A stretch of 64,000 nt of DNA from Rhypophila decipiens (Eukaryota > Ascomycota > Sordariomycetes > Sordariales > Naviculisporaceae), in assembly GCA_033297075.1 (NCBI GenBank), contig MU858045.1, forward strand, positions 248,001 to 312,000, written 5' to 3'. A model generated the notes under the pieces. That model did not search any database. It worked only from the letters and a program-made list of their open reading frames with translations, and was not told where the DNA came from. Both the position numbers and the translations under genes were made by a program. Positions 9,750-20,728 of this stretch are shown one piece after another (the first letter of the stretch is position 1; the number at the start of each line of letters is the position of its first letter).

Positions 9750-11493
9750 TTTGAATGGCTTTTGCTAAATTGCCTCGTCAGATGCTATTGCTTTTAGGTT
9801 TGGATTTGAGTTGCAGAGAGCAGCGGATTGCAGAGTGATAAGGTTGAGGTTATAATGTAGCTCGGAAAGAGTAGGTGGGAATAGTGACAACCTACGTTCA
9901 ATTGGTTTTGCTTGATTCGGGGTAGGTGGTTGTTCAGGAAGTGGATTTTGCGATGGCCTGATCTTTAAAACAAGCATCCAAGGTCGAGCGGTTGACCGGG
10001 AAGGTAGCTTTTCGGTTGAAGGCACGTCAAGCTTTCGTCGTCGCCCCGTCTGCTTGCGGGGCCACTTTTGCAGGAGCTACCGAGCGACTGATAAGATGTG
10101 GCTTTGCCATGTGGCGTGACGCTGCCAGGCCGCCGCTGCCTGGGGTGATAACCCGTACTTACAGAGATTCAATTGAACGCTGCGACTGCTTTAAACTATC
10201 TCGACTGACCTTCTTCTCCGTCGTGTTGGGTCTTGCCGTACAGTATCAAGGAATTACTCACCGTATAGGTGGCCAGGTCTATGTCATACTTTCTAGCTCA
10301 CGTATACATCCGCATATAATAGGACTCTTTCATGTGGATTCGACGCTTCTTAACCACCCTCAGGGGCATGTCAACATGTGTCTACTGGTATGACATTCGA
10401 GATAGGACAAAACACGTGTAGATATAGCAACCAAGGCCCGTAAACCAACTGCACCACGGCTTTTTGCATGTCGAAGCGGCCACAGGTTACACGATTGCGA
10501 AAAGCTGCCGAGCCGATTCCTTCCAACCACTTGGGGTTCGGCTTCAGTCCGATCGAGTCGGGGCGAGCCGCATGGATGAAACATCGCCCCGACTATGCGC
10601 CATAATCTGATGGCGGATCGCTTGTCTTGAGCAATTCAAAGCGCAAGATACCCTCTGAAGCATCCGGCTTGGAAAGTGGAAATAGCGTGGTGTTGTGTCA
10701 GTGTGTTCTGAGCCAGTATCGCAGAATTCAACCCATTATGAAGAACCAGACAAAACAAGTAGACATGTGGACATATACGCCCAAAAATAAGAGACCATAT
10801 AAATCATACACCAACATCTTTCTTTGTTATTCTTTGTTCCCTCCGCAGTCTGAGATATGTCACAATAGTGGATAGAATAGTGATGGTTCCAGGGTGTGAG
10901 TCGTTCCAACAAATTGCCGCCCCCCCAATTCATGAAAAGTGAGGGCAGTGACGTCTTTCACGTCGCCCGCTGGAACTGTGTGGGTGACCCTTTCCCGCTT
11001 TCGCAAGCAGCTAGGCAGACAGGCAGGGGAGCGCAGGCGCAAAGATCCGAACAAACACAAGACGCACCCTTGTCACGTGGTTATTTCGGGTGGGCAGTTT
11101 TGCCTGAGAACCTGATCCGTGCTCGGTGCGATGTGCTTTCATTTTGGGCTTGGGCACTGGCGGGGGGTAAGGAGGGGGGCCACACCCACCAGCTGGCACC
11201 TCCCCCAGCAGGGCAGCCAGGCGCTCCCTGTGGTGGCCGTGCAATCCAAATTTCGCTGCACTACGGAGTACCTCAGCACATCCCGCCTTGTGTTGTCGTT
11301 GCACCTTCCTTGCCTTTCCTCATTTCCAACTTTACAACCAAAACCACCCTTAACACTCCTCTTTTCTCTCCCGACAACCAACGAAACACCACAACTTTGG
11401 CGAATCACTTCTCCACGATTTTGTTTCTCTAAACTCTCAACCGCAGCCGATACTTGCAGCTCATCTCATTTTATCGCAAACAGATTATCACAG
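9750..11493. other. Divergent upstream region of IF1 and 14-3-3
   Basis: No supportable gene. The last ~200 bp before 11494 are C/T-rich with many AACCA/CACCA runs, typical of fungal promoters and 5' UTRs of highly expressed genes, and probably contain the 14-3-3 transcription start. Confidence 0.45.
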
Positions 11494-11958
11494 GTATGTC
11501 TCCATTGTCCCGTTTCCCCTCTGGCTGCATCGTCTGCCTGTGGTGTACCGCACACCGTCCACTGTCGTCATGGCCGATGCGACAATGCCCTCTGCCCTCA
11601 ACCCCCCGAGATATATTCATCACTCCCCTCGTCATGGCCATCCGGGCGCCCAATTGCTTCCCGAGCCCTTGTCAGACCCGAGTTGTGATGCTCCGCCGGC
11701 ACGACAAACGGCTGAAAGGGCGATCGCTGCCAGCCTTCGCGATACCCCACCGCAAGCGGGGAGCCTCCTTTGCTAGTCATGAAGTCAGCGCGGCGCATTC
11801 AGCTCGACATCACAGCTTCTCGACGGGAAGCTTCGAGACACGCGCCCTCTCCGATTCGTGCACTTTTTCAAACACGTCTGCCACGGCCGCCCACCGCCTG
11901 TCATAACATCTAACCCTAGCCTGTCTCTGCGCACGACGCTAATTCCATTGCTTTCCAG
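11494..11958 (+). other. Probable 5' UTR intron of the 14-3-3 gene
   Basis: A strong donor (CACAG then GTATGTC) at 11494 and a pyrimidine-rich acceptor TTGCTTTCCAG ending at 11958 bracket 465 bp just upstream of the ATG. A leader intron of this kind would join the C/T-rich leader to AATAACCAAACCGACAAA before the start codon. This is inference from splice signals only. Confidence 0.5.
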
Positions 11959-11976
11959 AATAACCAAACCGACAAA

Positions 11977-13006
11977 ATGGGTCACGAAGATGCTGTTTAC
12001 CTGGCCAAGCTCGCCGAGCAGGCTGAGCGCTACGAGGGTATGTCGTACACGCCATTCTCTGCGGCTTCCGGATGCTAATATTTCTAACCCCCGTCGCAGA
12101 GATGGTCGACAACATGAAGATCGTTGCCTCGGAAGACCGTGACCTGACCGTCGAGGAGCGGAATCTTCTGTCTGTTGCCTACAAGAACGTCATCGGTGCC
12201 CGCCGTGCGTCGTGGAGAATCGTCACTTCTATCGAGCAGAAGGAGGAGTCCAAGGGCAACTCTACCCAGGTTGACCTCATCAAGGAGTACCGCCAGAAGA
12301 TCGAGGGAGAGCTCGCCAAGATTTGCGAAGATATCCTCTCCGTTCTCGATAAGCACCTCATCCCATCTGCCAAGACGGGCGAGAGCAAGGTGTTCTACCA
12401 CAAGATGTCAGTGTTGCACCCAGGCGCGTCAGGTTCTGGTGGAAAGAACTAATGGTTTTATAGGAAGGGTGACTACCACCGCTATCTCGCCGAGTTCGCC
12501 GTTGGCGACAAGCGCAAGGACTCTGCCGACAAGTCTCTTGAGGCGTATAAGGCTGCCACCGAGGTTGCCCAGACCGAACTTCCCCCCACACATCCCATCC
12601 GCCTTGGCCTTGCTCTCAACTTCTCCGTGTTTTACTACGAGATCTTGAACGCCCCTGACCAGGCTTGCCACCTTGCTAAGCAAGCGTTTGATGACGCTAT
12701 TGCCGGTATGTACCTTGGACTGGGAATTATAGGATCGGTTTACTAATACAATTCCAGAACTTGACACCTTGAGCGAGGAGAGCTACAAGGACTCCACTCT
12801 GATCATGCAGCTGCTTAGGGACAACTTGGTCAGTAATGCCCTTCTCAGTCCGTGAATATACCCACTAACACTGTATTGAACAGACTCTCTGGACCTCATC
12901 TGAGGCCGAGCCTGCCGCTGCTACCGGACATGCTGATGCCAGTCAGACTGAGGAGAGCACCACTACTACTGCCCCACCTGCAGCGGAGGAACCCAAGGCC
13001 GAGTAG
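11977..13006 (+). CDS. 14-3-3 protein
   Basis: This is a phosphoserine/threonine-binding dimeric adaptor (yeast Bmh1/Bmh2 type) acting in the cytosol and nucleus. Exons are 11977-12037, 12100-12406, 12464-12705, 12758-12828 and 12884-13006 (267 aa). The N terminus [20 protein letters not shown] is followed by EMVDNMK and the family signature [21 protein letters not shown] second signature, [18 protein letters not shown], spans the last intron. The peptide-binding basic residues in [12 protein letters not shown] and the YHRYLAEF block are present. The C-terminal tail is acidic and Ala/Thr-rich, as usual. All five exon joins keep frame and use GTATGT or GTCAGT donors. A probable leader intron lies upstream. 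Confidence 0.97.
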
Positions 13007-14207
13007 AATTCGGACAAAGGTCCCGCCGCCAACACCGTAGGTGAGCGCGCGTAGGGCTCTTGACGGCGGTCGCTGATGAAGAACAATTCTATAAATCTCT
13101 CTGGTATTGATATTGGTAACCCTTTGATTCATGGCAACTCCACGGTGGAACTGGTGTCTTTGGAGTGCGGGCAGGAGATCCCCGAGTAACTTTGCATGTT
13201 TTACGCAAATACACAATTTCTCTTACCGGAAGAACCGCCTGGGCAAATAAAATAAAAAAACCCCCTTGTTGACAGTCCTGGCTGTTTGGTGTTTTGCGAA
13301 AGACTATATCCGTTTTCACTTGCGTCTCCTTTTCTACGCGCACTACCAAGAAGCGCAGTCTTGCTCTTATTTCTCTCAAGAAAACAATATAAAACCCGTG
13401 TTCATGGCCTGGTGGCTAGACTTTTTGTTTCCATGACTGAAATTTGTGAAGGTTTGCAGGAAATGGGGGCGAAAGGTGCGGTCCAGTGTGAATCTTTAAC
13501 GCGAATATCCTGGAGGATAAATCCCGTGGGACTCACCTTGTCATGAGCGATAATTTGCTTGTGAATCAAGCTTTATGTGTTATAAGCGTCTCTTAGGTAT
13601 ATTTTGGTCCTTTTCGCGCATATGTGAGAATTGTTTCATGGCTGTTACTGATGTATCTTGGCCTGGGTATTCAACTTTTAACTCGCATTTCTCAACCTTT
13701 GACAGGTTGAGTTTATACTTGTGTGTATGTGTGTGTGTGTGTTTTCTGTGATGGAGAAGGAGATGGTCATCCTTAAGGGGAAGAAAAGAACCATATGTGT
13801 TGCTTTAGCTTGCTTGAAACGTGATGTTCCGGTCTAAACTGAGCATATAATTACCCACCTCACCTTCGTCACAAGGTACAGACAGACTGGACAAATGCAG
13901 ATACGTGGATGATGTATTTCTCGCGGTAGAGACAATAGAAGAAAAGTCAGAACCGTAACTCGCCCTGTCTCAATAGACCTTGGCAGTATCATCAACCCGT
14001 CAGTAGGTATCTGTGAACCATAGTTTCCTCGGACTGACTAGAGCTGGTGGTATGTACCTGATCGACCAAGTTTATCGGTACGCGCAGACAAATACTTTCC
14101 AAAAAATTTGCCCCTGCCATCTTTTCGATTTGTAGTATCTGTGGAGAGAGAGAGAGAGGCTTCATCATCGAGACCATGCAAGGTATTTTCCATCCCATAG
14201 GCCTGCC
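13007..14207. other. Intergenic region between 14-3-3 and DPH4
   Basis: Convergent genes flank this 1.2 kb. It includes a short imperfect GT tract near 13722-13742 and a GA tract near 14143-14158. I see no gene. Confidence 0.5.
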
Positions 14208-14933
14208 TCATACTTTCCCATCCTCTCCTCCATCTTGCCCCCCCGGCCTGTCTTTTCCTATGACCACCTCCTCATCCTTTCCAGAGTTCTCTTCCTCCTC
14301 CTCCTCCTCCTCAAGCACAGCAAAATGAACCCTCAACCAGAGACTACAATCCGCACAACCAACCATTAATTCCCCCAAGTCAGAGGCTTCTTCGAGGTCT
14401 GACTCGGCAAATAGGTACCCCCTTGGATTCCCGCATCGACAGGGGCGGTACCATTTTGTTTCTTCGGAACCTTCATCTTCTTGTTGTTGTTCAAATTCGA
14501 GATCGTCTAGGTCGACGTTTTCTATCCCTGTTTTGGAAACTTCATAGATGGTGGTGGGGGTTCCATCTTGCGAGCTACCGTTTGTGGTGGTTTGGTTGAG
14601 ATGTAAAAGCTTGAGTTGTCTGTCGTAGGTTGCTCGTTGAGAAGGGCTGGAGAGGATGGCGTAGGCTTGGGAGATTTGGTCTATTGTGTATTTGTACTCG
14701 GAATCGGTTTCTGAGGAAGATTTTGCTCGTTGGGGGAAAGATTTGGTGGCTTGAGGGTGTTTTTGTTGTTTGTCTGGGTGGTGGCTTAGGAGAGCTCGTC
14801 GGTAGGCCCTTTTTATGAGCTGGTTTGAAGAGGAGGCTCCCCCTTGGGCGTGGGCGTCTTCTATTGCTGAGGATGAGAGGTTGAGGATGTTGTAGAAACT
14901 TGGTGGTCCTGGTTGTCTTCGTTGGGCTGACAT
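14208..14933 (-). CDS. DPH4: Diphthamide biosynthesis J-protein Dph4/Jjj3
   Basis: This is a type III J-protein with a CSL zinc finger that supports diphthamide formation on eEF2, probably as an iron- or electron-handling partner of Dph1-Dph2. A single exon of 241 aa is used from MSAQRRQPGPPSFYNIL. The J domain (about 10-110) has FYNILNLSS, IKRAYRRALLSHHPDK (HPD motif) and YAILSSPSQRATYD. The CSL finger (about 170-215) has CRCG, then GELMVGCADCSLWLRV. The tail is acidic with a poly-Glu run encoded by CTC repeats on the plus strand. The open frame continues upstream to 15110, but the first good ATG in front of the J domain is at 14933. It is in tandem with the mL59 gene. Confidence 0.93.
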   Translation of the reverse strand: MSAQRRQPGPPSFYNILNLSSSAIEDAHAQGGASSSNQLIKRAYRRALLSHHPDKQQKHPQATKSFPQRAKSSSETDSEYKYTIDQISQAYAILSSPSQRATYDRQLKLLHLNQTTTNGSSQDGTPTTIYEVSKTGIENVDLDDLEFEQQQEDEGSEETKWYRPCRCGNPRGYLFAESDLEEASDLGELMVGCADCSLWLRVHFAVLEEEEEEEENSGKDEEVVIGKDRPGGQDGGEDGKV

Positions 14934-15559
14934 TTTGGGATAGATCTTGTGTATGTTGCGATTGGCTCTTGGTATTGGCCCCGTGAAATCTTGGTTCTTC
15001 AGATATATTTTGATTTGAGGATTGGTATCCGCTGGTATATCTTTCTTTGGACAATTTTTGGTTCTTGTTGGCTCCTGGGGCGATACGAGAATGGTGAAGT
15101 TGAGATGCAAATGTAAAGTTTCAATTCTTGGTGTGAAACGAGAATCTTCTTTGAGGCTAGATCACGTGTAAGAATTGTAATTTATTTGAAGAAATACAGC
15201 ATCTGAGATAATGTGTTGTTCTGGCTCAGCGCTCGCTGTTGTCATGGGCGAGGTCGTCGATATGCTCAGTTCAAGGGCAAGTGTTGTACTTTACAGTTCG
15301 TAAATTTTGGAGTTCACATCTTGCCCCAAAATCGAGCCGCAGGCAGTGTGGAGCATCTGAAAGCCGTCTCTCTCCAGTTCGAAAGAACGACTCGGGTCAT
15401 AGACCAAGCAATGCCATAAACAACCAGAGGAGCGCGAATGTTGTTGTATAATATTTGTATTGCCTTGTTGTACAGTAAATTGGTAGTACACTTCTATACA
15501 CATCCCACTCCATCCGGATCTGAGCATCACCCCCCACGACGGGTATCGTCCTGTGCCGT
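14934..15559. other. Intergenic region between DPH4 and mL59
   Basis: This holds the DPH4 upstream region and the 3' side of mL59. No gene is supported. Confidence 0.5.
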
Positions 15560-16196
15560 TTATTTGGGGAACTTGGTCCAGTTGCGCTTTCCAGTCTAGG
15601 TATATTGTATCAGTATATGGTTCCATATGGACTATTCCAAGCAAGAGAGGAGCGAAATACCTTCTTCCATTCCCGAATAAGGTTGGGCATCTCGAGCATG
15701 GCCTCTCTCCTCTTCTCCATCCTATGGCACGGGAACACCAGTCAGCAAACGTGATCTCTAGAGACGCAATAACCTTCCACATCAAAATGGACAAGACGTA
15801 CTTGGAGACCAGTTGCCTCTCGTGCTTGTGACCCTTGACCTTCTGCCCAACACCCGTACCCTTGACGCGCAAACCCAGCTCGACCCTCTTTTTTATCCTC
15901 TCCTCCGTCTTCTTGGGTGTGTATGGGAGCAGCTCCTCAACGCCGTACTGGCGCGCAATCTTGACCAGTTCGGCCTGTCGCCTGAGGGAATACTTGGGGT
16001 CGTGCCATCTGCCCGTGACGGGGTGTTTTTGCGCCAGGAAGGGGTTGGGTGTGTCTTGTTGGTATCCCGTCTTGGACTTCTCGGGATCGGCCTCGGCGGG
16101 AAGAATCGTCGCTGGAGGGTATCTCGCCAGGAAAGTCAGTAGTCGTTGTGGTAGCCCGAGGGCCAATTGCACGTGTTTCTGCGACACCGCCGCCAT
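15560..16196 (-). CDS. MRPL25: Mitochondrial large ribosomal subunit protein mL59 (MrpL25 family)
   Basis: This is a fungal-specific component of the mitochondrial 54S ribosomal subunit. Exons are 16196-15802, 15721-15661 and 15595-15560 (163 aa). The N terminus has the family pattern LPQRLLTFLARYPP. The middle has NPFLAQKHPVTGRWHDPKYSLRRQAELVK and PYTPKKTEERIKKR, then MEKRREAMLEMPNLIREWKK from the second exon. The 11-codon third exon gives TGKRNWTKFPK. Both introns keep phase, with donors GTACGT and GTATTT. The continuous frame of 301 codons reads through the introns and is not the protein. There is no obvious cleavable presequence, as is common in this family. Confidence 0.88.
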
Positions 16197-16738
16197 TGCG
16201 AAGGCGGTAAGTTGTCGTGCGGTGTTGCGTTGTTGTGAATAGGTCGAGATGTCTGACCTTCCAATGCCTAAAAAGTTCCCAAAGTTGATTGACTGGCCTG
16301 CGCTGAGCCAGCAACCCTAACCCGGAATCAAATGCTACCAGGAGGTCCAGTACGGATGCGCTGCGGTGATTGGACCCAGGCCGGTGGGGGCCGCTCTCAG
16401 ACGCCGCTAAATGCAGTCACTTTCTCCGGCAGGCAACCAACTGGGTCGAAAAATGGGGTGCGAAATGGACTCCTCCGTATAAACGCCTTTAATGATTATG
16501 GAATTATTCTCTTTGATACATTAGAGGGATTAAATATATACATAGAGAGGGAGTTTTAAAACGCTAATTAAAGACGTATAGTTGTTTTTTGCAAGGCTTA
16601 TGCCGTCTCTTTAGGGCGTCTGTCTTGAAATTCACAGCCTTGGCCGGGCTGGAAAGAGCCTTATGCAATGCTATTATACGCCTATAATCATATACACGAT
16701 GTATATAGACCATCAGAATTCCGTTCTGATGCAAATAT
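16197..16738. other. Intergenic region between mL59 and PRP28
   Basis: This contains dispersed repeat copy 3 (from about 16437). No gene is supported. Confidence 0.5.
16436..16570 (+). repeat. Dispersed repeat, copy 3
   Basis: The head CCAACTGGGTCGAAAAATGG is followed by GGTGCGAAATGGACTCCTCC. It matches the first ~40 bp of the window (copy 1) best, including the TCCTC-rich stretch after the GAAA. The remainder is AT-rich and less similar. The right boundary is not resolved. Confidence 0.5.
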
Positions 16739-18844
16739 CTACCACTGGCCACCCTTACCCCCAAAGCCTCCACTATCCTCAATCTTCTTGGCGCCCCTCT
16801 GTGGCTTGTTCTGGGCTGCCTCATGCCTTCTGAGCTCCTCGGGCACCTTCGAAATGGACGACTTGGAGATGATCTGTTTGAGATCATATAGCACGTCGTT
16901 GTCTTCGTTGCCCAAGAAAGTGATAGCCACACCGCTCTTGCCGGCACGACCCGTACGACCAATACGATGAGTATACGATTCAATGTTGGTAGCCATGTTG
17001 AAGTTGACGACTAGAGAGACATCCGGAACATCGATACCACGACCAGCCAGATCCGTAGCGACGAGGATATCGATCTGGCCATTACGCAACGAGGCGAGCG
17101 CTGCCTCACGTTGCTCCTGTGTTTTGCTGCCGTGGAGTGTGACGGCTGAGAAGCCCATGCCTTTGATGTCTCTGGCGACCATGTCGCAGTTGCGTTTGAT
17201 ATTGACAAAGACAATGATGGGTGGCTTGAACTGGCCCGAGTTGAGGATCTCATTGAGCCGTTTCTTGCGCTTGTCTTCGCCCTGGACGAACTCGACCCGC
17301 TGTTCAACTGTGTCGACGGCTTCGCCAGCGTTACCGATGGTGACAATAGCCGCACGTCGCAGGTATTTCTTGGCAATTCGTTCGACCACTGGAGGCATCG
17401 TGGCTGTGTACATCATGGTTTGTCGGTAGCGGTCCTTGCCGCCCAGATACCTACTCATGACGGCCGGATTCTCAGCGTCGTCCGTGTCTGGCTTCTCGTT
17501 TCCGGCCGGCATGGCATCGAGGATTTTGGTCAGCGGCTCCTCAAAGCCCTGGTCAATCATGCGATCGGCTTCGTCCATGATGACGTAGCAGCATTGGGTG
17601 AATACCAGCATACGTCGCTCCAGACAGTCCACAAGACGACCAGGCGTAGCGACAATAATCTCGGCCCCGTTCCGGAGCGCGTATGCTTGCTCTTCTAACG
17701 AGTGACCACCAACGATACTGACAACAGTGTACCCAAGCGGGCCAGCAAATTTCCTGGCTTCGGATTCGATCTGCTGCACCAGTTCACGGGTTGGCGCCAA
17801 GATGAGAGCGTACGGCCCGTCGTTTTTGTTGTATTCGGCCAGCGGTTCAAGTTCGGCAATGTAAACAAGCAGAGGGAGGAGAAAGGCGGCCGTTTTACCG
17901 GAACCAGTGACGGCCACACCAATCAAGTCTCGTGCTTGGAGGGCGATCGGTATAGCGGCTCTCTGAATAGGTGACGGCTCCTCATAGCCGACTTGCTCGA
18001 CGATATCGAGAAGTCTCCGTGGAAGTCCAGACTCCTTCCAGCTCCGCATTGGATTCGGGATGCTGCCGCCTTTGGTCGCGATACCAAAATTCTCCTTGAA
18101 GATACGCCAGTCGCGCTCCTTCATGTCCTCCAGCTTCTTTTCTGACCAGTGTTGACTCAAGCTCTTACGCTCCAATTGCTTCTTGCCCCGCTCGTGTTGT
18201 TCTAATAGCAGTCGCGCCCGCTCCTCGCCAGTAACAGGGTCTCCGCGACGGATGGCCTCGGCTTTCCGCCTCACGATTTCGTCGGTGTCCTCGTAACCTC
18301 CCCGTCTGACCAAGGGTTCTGTGCGCTCCGCGTATATCGGATCAAACGGCCTACTCGTATCGTCCTCGGGGTCCCAATCGAAGTTGAACTTGTTGGCGGC
18401 CGTTCTCTTCCTCTTCTTCTTGGCCGAAAACGTGGACTGGTTGACTAATGGACCCATATACTTGGCCCGGAGTTCTGCCTCATCTTTGCTCTCCATCTTT
18501 GCTTTCTGTTGCTCATCGTCTTGATTCCCGCCGGGGCCGCCACGCTTGCCGTTTTGTCTGCTCCTCGGAAGGCTCGTATTATCGGCAGTATCGGGGGCGC
18601 CGTTGCGCATCGCCTTCGGGCCAGTTGGTGCGGCTGTTGGAGCACTGGTCCAGCCATTATTCTTTTTAGCTTCTTCCTCCTTGCGCTTTCGTTCCTCTTC
18701 TTCCTTCGCCTTCTTCTCGGCTTGTAATCTCTCTCTCTCCTTCTTGGGGATGAATCGTGGCTTGGAAGACAGCTCTTCTTCGGCTTTGCGCTTGCGTAAC
18801 AGGGCCGCCAAGTCTGGCGGTTCGCGCCGTGATGTGGAAGACAT
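16739..18844 (-). CDS. PRP28: Pre-mRNA-splicing DEAD-box ATPase PRP28
   Basis: Prp28 (human DDX23) displaces U1 from the 5' splice site during B-complex formation in the nucleus. A single exon of 701 aa is read from MSSTSRREPPDLAALLRKR. The first ~130 residues are highly charged, with K/E-rich repeats. The helicase core has WKESGLPRRLLDIV and PSPIQRAAIPIALQ (Q motif), AVTGSGKT (Walker A), APTRELVQQIE, ATPGRLVDC, VIMDEADRM, TATM (motif III, TAT instead of SAT), IVFVNIKRNCD, ATDLAGRGIDVPDVSLV and HRIGRTGRAGKSG. Prp28-specific stretches such as FNFDWDPEDDT and MKERDWRIFKENFGI precede the core. The open frame runs 34 codons further upstream to another Met, but the chosen start fits the family N terminus. 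Confidence 0.96.
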   Translation of the reverse strand: MSSTSRREPPDLAALLRKRKAEEELSSKPRFIPKKERERLQAEKKAKEEEERKRKEEEAKKNNGWTSAPTAAPTGPKAMRNGAPDTADNTSLPRSRQNGKRGGPGGNQDDEQQKAKMESKDEAELRAKYMGPLVNQSTFSAKKKRKRTAANKFNFDWDPEDDTSRPFDPIYAERTEPLVRRGGYEDTDEIVRRKAEAIRRGDPVTGEERARLLLEQHERGKKQLERKSLSQHWSEKKLEDMKERDWRIFKENFGIATKGGSIPNPMRSWKESGLPRRLLDIVEQVGYEEPSPIQRAAIPIALQARDLIGVAVTGSGKTAAFLLPLLVYIAELEPLAEYNKNDGPYALILAPTRELVQQIESEARKFAGPLGYTVVSIVGGHSLEEQAYALRNGAEIIVATPGRLVDCLERRMLVFTQCCYVIMDEADRMIDQGFEEPLTKILDAMPAGNEKPDTDDAENPAVMSRYLGGKDRYRQTMMYTATMPPVVERIAKKYLRRAAIVTIGNAGEAVDTVEQRVEFVQGEDKRKKRLNEILNSGQFKPPIIVFVNIKRNCDMVARDIKGMGFSAVTLHGSKTQEQREAALASLRNGQIDILVATDLAGRGIDVPDVSLVVNFNMATNIESYTHRIGRTGRAGKSGVAITFLGNEDNDVLYDLKQIISKSSISKVPEELRRHEAAQNKPQRGAKKIEDSGGFGGKGGQW

Positions 18845-20728
18845 GGCGTTGTTTAATTTCTGGCGATGGCGATGGCGAAATGGTTTACTGCCCAGGATGG
18901 TAGAATGGTAGGTTGCGTAGCCAGTGCTGATTGTTGGTTTCTTCAATGTTGCAGGAAGTTAAGCAGCGACACGGAGGACTGTTAGAGTGGAGTGGAAAAG
19001 TGGGGCTAATGCCACTATTTATTGCCCACTCTGGCATAGGCTAGAATTCTTCTCATTTATACTAGCCAGTCGGGGCATTTTTCTAGTCTAGTCAAGGTAT
19101 TATATTCGGTCCAGTCAGGGCGTTTATTCTAGCCAGTTATTAAGGCCTCTGTTGCAACAAGTCATAGTATTTATTCCAGCCTAGTTAAGGCATTTACTCT
19201 AGTCCAGTCAGAGCATCTATTCTAGCCACAGAAGGCATTTTCTAGCCAGCCAATTCATCTTTTCCCTGTAGCCAAAGCATTTATCCGAGCTCGTTAATGT
19301 ATTTATAAGCTAGTTAAGGCATCCGTTCGAGCCTGTTAGGGCATCTATTCCCAAGAATAGTGTCTATATATACAAGAAGACCGGTAGCTGCATATAAGAG
19401 TAGCGGTACCTGTGTATTAAGCCCCTATTTTAAATGCCACATGTGGGCTTTACAAGTAATCCTCGTGCTTGTTTCTCCGTTACCTTTGCTGAGGCAGCGT
19501 GAAGATCCGAATACGCATTCAGTTTGGTTTTTCACACCCAACGTTTACGTACACGTGCATCAAGTTCAGCTGTTATTGCTCAAGCTGGAGACCCCAAGAT
19601 GACGTTAAGATGCCAAGAGATCTTATCAATCAGTAGCCAAGCGGCCCAAGAGACGCTTTTACATCGTGAGGAAGGCGTCACCCTGCAAAATTGTGGCCCT
19701 CCTGTCCCAAGATACTTGGGTTGCCCCTCACTTTCTCCGTCTGCCCATCCAAACCCCTGTTTGAAGCTTTAAATTGTGGAGCTCAAAGACGTTGATGCAC
19801 GTTTTTTGCTACCGGAGGCTCCCGTTGACCGTCTGATTTTCGATCTGATAAGAAAACCAAGCAGAGAAAAAAAAAGTCGCCTGACAAGCGGTGGAGTGGA
19901 GCGGCCTAGGCTCCAAAACACACTAGGAACCTTCACCGCACACTGCGACTCACCGTCTCAAATCACATTTCCCTCGTTTTCACTTCACGCGCTGTGTGAT
20001 GTGAGCCATCACTTTGTCACTCTTTCTATTTTTCAGGAGCATGGCAAGGGCCTGCCTGCCGTGTCTCTAGGGTTTAGGTTTCAATTTTACTTCATTATTT
20101 CTTTTGGGCAAGAGATCATCCCCAGGACTCTGCCCCGCCCTCCGCGCATCGGACCCATCAAGGTGTGTGAAGCTTCGTGGAGACCAAGGTTTCCAAGGTT
20201 CAGGGTTCCCAAGACAAACCTTCTGTGGTGAAGAGGAGAAATTGTGTGCGGTATATCAATTGAGCGGCGCCTTCTGTCTTTTCACTCCCTCTGTCTAGTT
20301 CCATCTTCTCTTTCATCCCCGAGGTCGATTCATCACAGACAGTGACAATTCCAAACACCCCACCCACTTCCCCCAGTCACCGTTCACTTCTCACACCTGT
20401 TGGTTGAAAGAACCGAAGAAGAAGCAAACAATAGTCTTACCAACGCACCGGGCCGCAGTTCTTTGTTCGATTGGCTCGCCGTTGTCACCGGGCTAGCTGG
20501 AGCCGCAGTTCCAGTACAAGAACTACCTAGGCGCATCCTTTCCGTGTCTATATCAGCCAGCGAGCTTCAAGCCCGACTTATACCGGTCACACAACCCGCT
20601 TCGCACCCCTCTGCGGCGCCTGCAATCTACTTCTGGGCTGGCTGCCTTTCCCCTAAAGAAGGGGGAACGGTCAAGGCCCTTCTCTTTTCTTCTAACGACT
20701 TATTACTCCTTGTCCGTTCCCTGTCACA
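18845..20728. other. Divergent upstream region with degenerate minisatellite
   Basis: No gene is supported over 1.9 kb between PRP28 and the carrier gene. The left part holds the minisatellite at 19053-19353. The right part (from about 20280) is C/T-rich and likely includes the leader of the carrier gene. Confidence 0.5.
19053..19353 (+). repeat. Degenerate minisatellite, 22-25 bp unit, about 13 copies
   Basis: Successive units follow the consensus CATTTATTCTAGCCAGTTAA plus GG. Examples start at CATTTATACTAGCCAGTC (19054), CGTTTATTCTAGCCAGTT (19120), TATTTATTCCAGCCTAGTTAAGG (about 19168) and CATCTATTCTAGCC (about 19213). Units vary in length and are about 65-85% alike. A second copy of the motif lies at about 26900-26945 on the other strand. 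Confidence 0.85.

Noticed and set aside
15291..16196. mL59 as an unspliced 301-aa protein
   Set aside because: The reading runs through two clear introns; the spliced 163-aa form has the family C terminus.
19053..19353. CRISPR-like array
   Set aside because: Units are contiguous, degenerate and without unique spacers; the host is a fungus.
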